A stretch of 11,693 nucleotides of DNA from Ignavibacteria bacterium (GTDB taxonomy: Bacteria > Bacteroidota > Ignavibacteria > Ignavibacteriales > Melioribacteraceae). The translations under genes were made by a program, and so were the position numbers. The notes beneath the pieces were generated by a model. The model ran no database searches. It was not told where the DNA came from and saw only the letters and a list, made by a program, of their open reading frames with translations. The stretch lies in NCBI GenBank assembly GCA_027347545.1, contig DAIEQT010000422.1, positions 1-11,693 on the forward strand. The letters are read 5' to 3'. Positions 1 to 5,095 of this stretch are shown piece by piece. The first letter of the stretch is position 1. Each line of letters starts with the position of its first letter.

Positions 1-280
1 CGAAGCCAAACTTGATTACGAAAGAGAGCACGTTACGCCATACATTTATCGTCACCCGGAATTATTTTCTCTGAAAAGTTTTCTAAATACAGATGACCTT
101 TCGTTTCATCGGTGGACTGTTGATACCGAAGTGGATTTCGCTTTAATTAAATTTATTTATGATTCTTTGTATCACAAGAAAGAAATATTCTTGCTTGAAG
201 ATGTTTTGAAGTTATTTGCAGAGAATCCCGACTTAATAAATATTAACCAACATATTGAGCAGAAAAAACTTGGAGAGTAG
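1..280 (+). CDS. SpsF-like cytidylyltransferase, C-terminal fragment (5' end outside window)
   Basis: An open frame runs in from the left edge (first whole codon at base 2) and ends at TAG 278-280, giving the last 92 residues of a protein. The pattern of a Glu-His-Val-Thr-Pro-Tyr-Ile-Tyr stretch, then Arg-Trp-Thr-Val-Asp-Thr-Glu, then a tail of the type Asp-Val-Leu...Asn-Pro-Asp-Leu-Ile-Asn-Ile-Asn, is typical of the C-terminal part of SpsF/acylneuraminate-cytidylyltransferase-like enzymes. That family activates sugars with CTP for surface polysaccharide synthesis or flagellin glycosylation. The catalytic N-terminal half lies outside the window, so substrate and activity cannot be judged. The stop codon lies one base before the next gene's ATG, so the two are very likely co-transcribed and translationally coupled. 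The family call is fairly secure; the exact sugar is unknown. Confidence 0.75.
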   Translation, partial: EAKLDYEREHVTPYIYRHPELFSLKSFLNTDDLSFHRWTVDTEVDFALIKFIYDSLYHKKEIFLLEDVLKLFAENPDLININQHIEQKKLGE

Positions 281-281
281 A

Positions 282-1265
282 ATGAAGATTAGTCGCCGTT
301 CTTTTGTTAGAACATCTGCAATCGCCGGGACCGGATTATTGATGAGCCAATCTACTCCGCAAAAATTATTAGGCTCAATAGGTAAATCTTCCGAACTGAT
401 TACGGTTTCAACATGGGAGAAAACTCTTAAATCCACAGGGCGGACTTATGAACTTCTTCTGAGCGGAAAAAATTCGTTGGACGCAATTGAGGCTGGCATT
501 ATGGTTGCTGAGGATGATCCAACTAATACAACTGTAGGCTATGGCGGATTTCCCGATGAGGATGGGATTGTAACTCTCGATGCTTCAATTATGGATTGGA
601 ACGGTAATGCAGGTTCCGTTGCCGGTGTTGAAAATATCCGGCACGTAATTTCGCTCGCTCGCTGTGTAATGCAAACCACTAAACATGTTATGTTGGTTGG
701 TGAAGGCGCTAAAAAGTTTGCGCTGGCTAATAATTTCAAGGAAGAAGATTTGCTCACAGAAACGTCACGCACAGCTTGGGAAAATTGGAAAAAGAAAAAG
801 ATACAGAACAATAACCGAGTTTCTCCTGACAATCATGATACTATTGGACTGCTGGCAATTGACAAAAATGGAAATATGAGCGGCGGGGTTTCAACAAGCG
901 GCATGGCTTGGAAAATTCATGGTCGTGTTGGCGATTCACCGATTATTGGTGCAGCACTATTTGTTGATAATGAAGTTGGCGGTGCTGTTGCAACTGGCAA
1001 TGGCGAGTGGGTTATGCGTTCTTGCGGATGTTTTTTAATAGTAGAGAAAATGCGAGAGGGTTATTTGCCCGAGGAAGCTTGTAAAATTGCAATAGAGCGT
1101 GTTAATAAACTAAACAAGTATGGTGAAGACATTCAAGTTGGCTATGTTGCTCTAAGAAAAGATGGCGTTATGGGGGCACATTCGCTGTATCCGGACTTCT
1201 CTTATTGTTTAGCTAATAATAGTGGGAACAAAACCTATAAAAGCTCCTTTTATCGTGAGAAATAA
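282..1265 (+). CDS. Tat-exported N4-(beta-N-acetylglucosaminyl)-L-asparaginase (glycosylasparaginase)
   Basis: This is an Ntn-hydrolase (327 residues) that cleaves the GlcNAc-asparagine bond left after proteolysis of N-glycoproteins; some relatives act on other beta-aspartyl amides. I chose ATG 282 over the in-frame ATG 255 because GGAGAG at 272-277 precedes it and because it places a twin-arginine signal (Ser-Arg-Arg-Ser-Phe-Val) at residues 4-9, followed by a hydrophobic stretch. Export to the periplasm in folded form is therefore expected. The family's His-Asp-Thr self-cleavage site is present, with Thr187 as the predicted nucleophile exposed by autoproteolysis into alpha and beta chains. 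From memory of the Elizabethkingia enzyme, Trp45, Thr205, Arg215, Asp218, Thr238 and Gly239 match its substrate-binding residues. Length is normal for the family. The gene is coupled to the upstream cytidylyltransferase gene. The enzyme assignment is strong; its natural substrate here is not known. Confidence 0.92.
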   Translation: MKISRRSFVRTSAIAGTGLLMSQSTPQKLLGSIGKSSELITVSTWEKTLKSTGRTYELLLSGKNSLDAIEAGIMVAEDDPTNTTVGYGGFPDEDGIVTLDASIMDWNGNAGSVAGVENIRHVISLARCVMQTTKHVMLVGEGAKKFALANNFKEEDLLTETSRTAWENWKKKKIQNNNRVSPDNHDTIGLLAIDKNGNMSGGVSTSGMAWKIHGRVGDSPIIGAALFVDNEVGGAVATGNGEWVMRSCGCFLIVEKMREGYLPEEACKIAIERVNKLNKYGEDIQVGYVALRKDGVMGAHSLYPDFSYCLANNSGNKTYKSSFYREK

Positions 1266-1354
1266 ACAATAATTTAACTTCCCTTCTCGGTTAAAAATTA
1301 TTAGTTTCGGGTCGTAATTCCGGAGGGCATTCGGGGTGCAAAAGAACAAAATAC

Positions 1355-1376
1355 ATTTCGCCTAGTATCGCGAAAT
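1355..1376 (+). promoter_or_regulatory. 7-bp perfect hairpin in the leader of the small membrane protein gene
   Basis: ATTTCGC at 1355-1361 pairs perfectly with GCGAAAT at 1370-1376 around an eight-base loop. It lies 10-12 bases before the AGGAGG ribosome binding site at 1388-1393. The rest of the 134-base gap (1266-1399) holds an imperfect AT-rich inverted repeat (1268-1278 with 1290-1302) and a G-rich stretch at 1321-1338, but no known riboswitch class that I can recognise. The hairpin has no T-run after it, so it is not an intrinsic terminator. It could be an mRNA leader element or an operator; the role is inference. Confidence 0.35.
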
Positions 1377-1399
1377 TGCTCACTGAAAGGAGGGTCTTC

Positions 1400-1648
1400 A
1401 TGAGGGCACAAAAATCTACCTATTCCAGTTTTCTTTTTCAGCCAATACTACATGGAGTTGGCGGTTTCTTTTTATTTCTATCAATTCTGTTATTAACCAA
1501 GTTGCTTGCTTATTGGCTTGGAACACAATCTTCTTTTTCAATTGATACGGAAGACGCTATACTTTCTTCTGTAGGATTTATCCTTCTGGCGTTAATAAGA
1601 TTGTTAGATAATTTCAAATCGAAAGAAGCTGAGCAGATTAAAAATTAG
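1400..1648 (+). CDS. small two-helix membrane protein of unknown function
   Basis: This is a predicted 82-residue protein that I do not recognise. ATG 1400 is preferred over the in-frame TTG at 1376 because a near-perfect AGGAGG (1388-1393) sits six bases before it. A short polar N-terminus is followed by a long hydrophobic stretch at about residues 15-40, a short loop rich in Ser, Asp and Glu, a second hydrophobic stretch at about 53-69, and a charged tail (Asp-Asn-Phe-Lys-Ser-Lys-Glu). This predicts two inner-membrane helices. There is no signal cleavage site, lipobox or catalytic motif. It stands alone between a leader of about 130 bases and its own terminator, converging on prfA, so it looks like a single-gene transcript. 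It is probably real, given the ribosome binding site and terminator. No function can be assigned. Confidence 0.7.
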   Translation: MRAQKSTYSSFLFQPILHGVGGFFLFLSILLLTKLLAYWLGTQSSFSIDTEDAILSSVGFILLALIRLLDNFKSKEAEQIKN

Positions 1649-1665
1649 AAGAAACTTGCGAGATT

Positions 1666-1700
1666 ACAAGAGTCCTTAGAGCGGGACTCTTGTTGTTTTA
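1666..1700 (+). terminator. intrinsic terminator after the small membrane protein gene
   Basis: ACAAGAGTCC (1666-1675) pairs perfectly over 10 bp with GGACTCTTGT (1684-1693), with an eight-base loop, and is followed by TGTTTTA. It sits 17 bases after the stop codon. An A/T-rich flank on the other side gives only weak termination potential for the convergent prfA transcript, which ends at 1715. Confidence 0.8.
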
Positions 1701-1714
1701 AACCAATAAGAAAA

Positions 1715-2788
1715 TTAGACTGCTGCTTGAAGACGTTCTGTTCTATCAGCAATTTTGAGTTTTTCAACCAACTCATTTAAATCTCCTTCAATTATTTCCG
1801 AGAGATTGTAAAGAGTAAGACCAATTCTATGATCGGTAACTCTGTTTTGAGGGAAATTGTATGTTCTGATCTTATCGCTTCTATCACCTTTACGAACCAT
1901 AGATTTTCTCTGCGCCGCAATTTCGCTCGTTTGCTCTTGCATCTTTAAATCATATAAACGTGATTTCAGAACCTTCATAGCTTTCTGTCTATTCTTCAAT
2001 TGCGATCTTTCATCCTGGCACTGTACAACCAATCCGGTAGGAATGTGAGTAATGCGGATTGCTGTTTCAACTTTGTTAACATTTTGACCGCCGGCGCCGC
2101 CGCTTCTAAAAACATCAATACGTAATTCGTTTGGATCAATCTCAACTTCTACATCTTCAACTTCCGGCAAAACTACAACCGAAGCCGCCGATGTATGAAC
2201 TCTTCCACTTCCTTCTGTAGCCGGCACACGCTGAACACGGTGAACACCACTTTCAAATTTCAAATCGCCATATACACTTTGACCAATTAGGCTAAACACA
2301 ACTTCTTTTATTCCGCCAATTCCGGTATCGCTGTAATCAATTACTTCAGCTTTCCATCCGCGCACTTCCGCATATCTTGTGTACATTCGATAAAGGTCTG
2401 CCGCAAAAAGCCCGGCTTCATCGCCACCGGTTCCGGCGCGGATTTCAAATATCACGTTTTTATCATCATCGGGATCTTTTGGTATGAGCAACAATCTTAT
2501 CTGCTCTTCCATCTCAATCTTCTTCTCTTTTAACTCTTGCAGTTCGCTTTCGGCAATCTCAGCAAGCTCTTTATCTTCCGCAGAATTTATGATTTCCAAG
2601 TTCCCGTTAATATTGCGTATGAGTTGATCGTAAGTGTTGTAGGCCTCAACTATATCACTAAGTTCTCTTCTCTCTTTTCCCAGAGCAATGTATTTAGCTT
2701 GATTCGATACAATGTTATGATCGGAGAGTTCCGCCTCAATTCTATCGAATTTTTCTTTGATTGATTTTAGTTTATCGTGAAGTTCCAT
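1715..2788 (-). CDS. prfA: peptide chain release factor 1 (RF1)
   Basis: This cytoplasmic class I release factor reads UAA and UAG in the ribosomal A site and triggers hydrolysis of peptidyl-tRNA. At 357 residues it is the normal full length. It has the acidic coiled N-terminal domain (about 1-100). It then has the Pro-Ala-Thr tripeptide at 189-191, which marks RF1 rather than RF2 (RF2 has Ser-Pro-Phe). The Gly-Gly-Gln catalytic loop is at 233-235, in the usual [12 protein letters not shown] context, followed by a basic C-terminal domain. The Gln is normally N5-methylated by PrmC; no prmC gene is next to it, although the two are often adjacent elsewhere. The gene lies 62 bases after the glycosyltransferase gene, and that gap holds a candidate promoter. 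Only a weak GAGAA ribosome binding site precedes the ATG. Confidence 0.97.
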   Translation of the reverse strand: MELHDKLKSIKEKFDRIEAELSDHNIVSNQAKYIALGKERRELSDIVEAYNTYDQLIRNINGNLEIINSAEDKELAEIAESELQELKEKKIEMEEQIRLLLIPKDPDDDKNVIFEIRAGTGGDEAGLFAADLYRMYTRYAEVRGWKAEVIDYSDTGIGGIKEVVFSLIGQSVYGDLKFESGVHRVQRVPATEGSGRVHTSAASVVVLPEVEDVEVEIDPNELRIDVFRSGGAGGQNVNKVETAIRITHIPTGLVVQCQDERSQLKNRQKAMKVLKSRLYDLKMQEQTSEIAAQRKSMVRKGDRSDKIRTYNFPQNRVTDHRIGLTLYNLSEIIEGDLNELVEKLKIADRTERLQAAV

Positions 2789-2817
2789 TGTATTCTCAAA
2801 AATGCGGGCGAAATATA

Positions 2818-2845
2818 ATTATAAAGTAGCTAAGTGCCTAAGTAA
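2818..2845 (-). promoter_or_regulatory. candidate sigma-70-type promoter for prfA
   Basis: Read on the minus strand, TATAAT (2818-2823) lies 16 bases after TTACTT (2840-2845). Transcription would start near 2811 and leave a leader of about 20 bases before the prfA ATG. The -10 box is perfect against the E. coli consensus, but the -35 box is poor, and promoter rules in this lineage may differ. The site would let prfA be expressed independently of the upstream operon. Confidence 0.4.
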
Positions 2846-2850
2846 GCTAA

Positions 2851-4170
2851 TTATATGGTAAGATTGCGAAGTACTTTCAAATATTCAAATTGTGTTTGCC
2901 AAAGCGCAACAGAATTGCTGTGCTCAATTTTCATATCATATTTTGCAAGGAGCTGATCAAGTGCATCGAACATGTTAACCATTGGATAACTTGCATCGCG
3001 CAGATAATGAATCAGCTTGAGCGTTCGGAAACCATCGAACCAAAAGAATTTTTGTTTTTGAAGCTGATCCACTTTATTTGTTTCAATTATAATCTTCGTC
3101 CACGCTTCCGGAAAGGATTGCTTGAGCAGAAAATTGGCAAGTGAAGAATCTATTTGCTCAGCGTGGTTAATGTATTCTTCAGCGGTAAGAACTCCATCAC
3201 TAAAAAACTTTTCTATCCATAGTTTTAGAACTTCAAAGCTCTTTAGATCAAAGAGTGAATCTTCGTCATGAGTTCCGGCGAAAAAGCGGTTAATCCGCTG
3301 CCCGGTTCCAAACGGAACCCTCCATGAGCGACGCGAAGAGGGGAAAACCTTTGCCGAAGATATTTTATTGATTTCCGTAATCTTTGCCAGCTTTTCTAAA
3401 AAGTAAAAATCTTCTGCCGCTTTCTTTTTGTTCATACCGCCAATTCTTATGTACGATTCGGCATCGCAAAACATTGTGGAACCGATTGTATCGAAGGCGA
3501 AGGATGAATTGGCAAATTTGAGCCCGAGAACATAATAGCGCAGAAATATTTCGTAGGTGATGATAGCGGATTTTTCTTCGTCATCTTCGGGTAAAAGATG
3601 CTCGTACTCAAAATATCCGGCAGAATACTTTTTCTCATTAATTTCATTTAACACGGAAAGATAATTTGGTGAAACAGTGCAGTCAGCATCAAGACAAGCT
3701 AAGATTTTTGATTGCGGCGAAGAATAATCAAAGTAGTTAAGCGCTAAGTCCATTCCAATTTTTCTTGCATAGCCGACTCCGCCATCTTTGTCAGGCATTT
3801 CTAATCCGGGAGAAGACGCATTAATAACACCAATATTCATCCCGACTGCAATAATTTCTCGCGATAGCTGATCAACAGCCTTCCTTTGTAAAATGCATCG
3901 TAGGTATTGAAGCAATCTTAGATTGTCTTCTTTTATTTCCGGCGAGGAAGATTTAAGATTGTTAATCACAAAAATGAAAAGTGTTTTTGAAAATAATTGT
4001 TTATCACATTTTAGCAGAGATGCCAAAAGCCTTGGTAGGTTTTCGCTTTCTTGAATTGCCGGAATAACTATTATGTTTTGGAAAAGTTTATAAGAAGATA
4101 TTTCTAAGCGCCATTTTGTTAGACCAAATTTGCGGAGATAGTTTGTTACGTAAATTGGTAATTCTTGCAT
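2851..4170 (-). CDS. family 2 (GT-A fold) glycosyltransferase, cytoplasmic
   Basis: This 439-residue protein has a GT-A nucleotide-sugar-binding core. A beta strand of the type Ile-Ile-Val-Ile-Pro-Ala (33-38) is followed by Glu-Ser-Glu-Asn-Leu-Pro. There is a Gly-Val-Gly-Tyr-Ala-Arg-Lys-Ile-Gly-Met-Asp segment (131-141), an Asp-Ala-Asp motif (161-163) expected to bind metal and nucleotide diphosphate, and an Ala-Glu-Asp motif (252-254) suited to the catalytic base. An Arg-Arg-Ser-Trp-Arg-Val-Pro-Phe-Gly-Thr-Gly segment (280-290) follows. No signal peptide or membrane helix is evident, unlike many processive GT2 enzymes. About 140 C-terminal residues (300-439), probably helical, lie outside the catalytic core and are unassigned. 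Its ATG shares one base with the miaA stop (TGATG), so translation is coupled. Donor and acceptor are unknown; a surface-glycan or small-molecule acceptor is equally possible. Confidence 0.8.
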   Translation of the reverse strand: MQELPIYVTNYLRKFGLTKWRLEISSYKLFQNIIVIPAIQESENLPRLLASLLKCDKQLFSKTLFIFVINNLKSSSPEIKEDNLRLLQYLRCILQRKAVDQLSREIIAVGMNIGVINASSPGLEMPDKDGGVGYARKIGMDLALNYFDYSSPQSKILACLDADCTVSPNYLSVLNEINEKKYSAGYFEYEHLLPEDDEEKSAIITYEIFLRYYVLGLKFANSSFAFDTIGSTMFCDAESYIRIGGMNKKKAAEDFYFLEKLAKITEINKISSAKVFPSSRRSWRVPFGTGQRINRFFAGTHDEDSLFDLKSFEVLKLWIEKFFSDGVLTAEEYINHAEQIDSSLANFLLKQSFPEAWTKIIIETNKVDQLQKQKFFWFDGFRTLKLIHYLRDASYPMVNMFDALDQLLAKYDMKIEHSNSVALWQTQFEYLKVLRNLTI

Positions 4171-5075
4171 CAGAAATACTTTTCCCGGATTAGCTTTTCA
4201 GCTTGCGCATAATCCGGTCCATCTATCCAGTTGATCTCAATTCCTTCCCGTTCCATCTTGCGGTACCAGGTCATTTGCCGTTTTGAAAATTGATGTATCG
4301 CCGTGTTTAACCTCTCAAACATTTCTTCTTTCGACAATTCATTCTGAAGATACTTTGCAACGAATTTATATTCCAATCCAAGTTGTTCCAGTCGCTCAAA
4401 CGAAACTCCTTCAGCAACTAATCTTTCTACTTCTTCTATCATTCCGTTTTTCAATCTTTCTTTCAGTCGCAAAGTTATTCTCTTCCTCACAACATCCCGC
4501 GGCAAAGCCACACCAATTACCAGCGATTTAATTTCTTTTTTATGTTCAATTGATTTGGAATCTTTTTCTTCGGCAATCATCAAAGCACGAATAACTCTTT
4601 CTTTAGTTACCAGATCAGTTGTGTTATGCTGCTTTGGCTGAAGCTCTACTAGCCTATAAGCCAATTCATCATAATCTAACTCGTTTAATTCATTGTACCG
4701 TTGCTGATTAAACTCAACTTCGCCAAGACCATAATCTTTCAAAATTGAGTGTATAAACAATCCGGTTCCCCCGGCAAGAAAAGGAACTTTCTTGTTAAGT
4801 TCAATTTTATGATATGCCTCGAAGAACATTTTGTAGAAGTAAAACAAATTGTATTCGTGCTGCGGATCGTAAACATCAATCAGATGATAAGGAATAATTT
4901 TTTCTTCGACTTCATAATCTTTTAAATCTTTGCCCGTTCCAATATCCATTCCACGATATACTTGACGGGAATCTGCTGAGATAATTTCTCCATCAAACTT
5001 ATGTGCTAAGAGTGCTGCTAGACGCGTTTTACCAACTGCAGTAGGACCAAGAATGGTAATTAGGTTGTATTGCAT
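4170..5075 (-). CDS. miaA: tRNA dimethylallyltransferase
   Basis: MiaA transfers a dimethylallyl group from DMAPP to N6 of adenosine 37 in tRNAs that read codons beginning with U, the first step towards ms2i6A. The 301-residue length is normal. The Walker-A-like loop Gly-Pro-Thr-Ala-Val-Gly-Lys-Thr is at 10-17. The tRNA/DMAPP-binding Asp-Ser-Arg-Gln-Val-Tyr-Arg-Gly-Met-Asp-Ile-Gly-Thr-Gly-Lys segment starts at Asp35. The Gly-Gly-Thr-Gly-Leu-Phe motif and a C-terminal helical region with Arg-Gln-Met-Thr-Trp-Tyr-Arg are both typical of the family. It begins 20 bases after the sensor-like gene and ends in a one-base overlap with the glycosyltransferase gene, so it is the middle gene of an operon. 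AGG about 11 bases before the ATG may serve as ribosome binding site. Confidence 0.97.
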   Translation of the reverse strand: MQYNLITILGPTAVGKTRLAALLAHKFDGEIISADSRQVYRGMDIGTGKDLKDYEVEEKIIPYHLIDVYDPQHEYNLFYFYKMFFEAYHKIELNKKVPFLAGGTGLFIHSILKDYGLGEVEFNQQRYNELNELDYDELAYRLVELQPKQHNTTDLVTKERVIRALMIAEEKDSKSIEHKKEIKSLVIGVALPRDVVRKRITLRLKERLKNGMIEEVERLVAEGVSFERLEQLGLEYKFVAKYLQNELSKEEMFERLNTAIHQFSKRQMTWYRKMEREGIEINWIDGPDYAQAEKLIREKYF

Positions 5076-5095
5076 AGAGTTTTACCTATGCATTA

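Noticed and set aside
255..281. Upstream ATG at 255 as the glycosylasparaginase start
   Set aside because: It overlaps the end of the cytidylyltransferase gene and puts nine extra residues before the twin-arginine signal; ATG 282 has a better ribosome binding site and a normal Tat signal length.
1266..1399. A riboswitch in the leader of the small membrane protein gene
   Set aside because: The G-rich stretch and hairpin do not match the conserved core of any riboswitch class I can recall, and the gene downstream gives no hint of a ligand.
2824..2850. Short direct repeats (CTAAGT twice) before prfA as a repeat array
   Set aside because: Two six-base copies in AT-rich DNA are not enough to call a repeat, CRISPR or attachment site.
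2537..3144. Two plus-strand frames of 75 and 84 residues opposite prfA and the glycosyltransferase
   Set aside because: Both are mirror frames of conserved minus-strand genes, with no family features.
4283..4531. An 82-residue plus-strand frame opposite miaA
   Set aside because: It is antisense to a well-conserved gene, has low-complexity Leu/Ser composition and no ribosome binding site.
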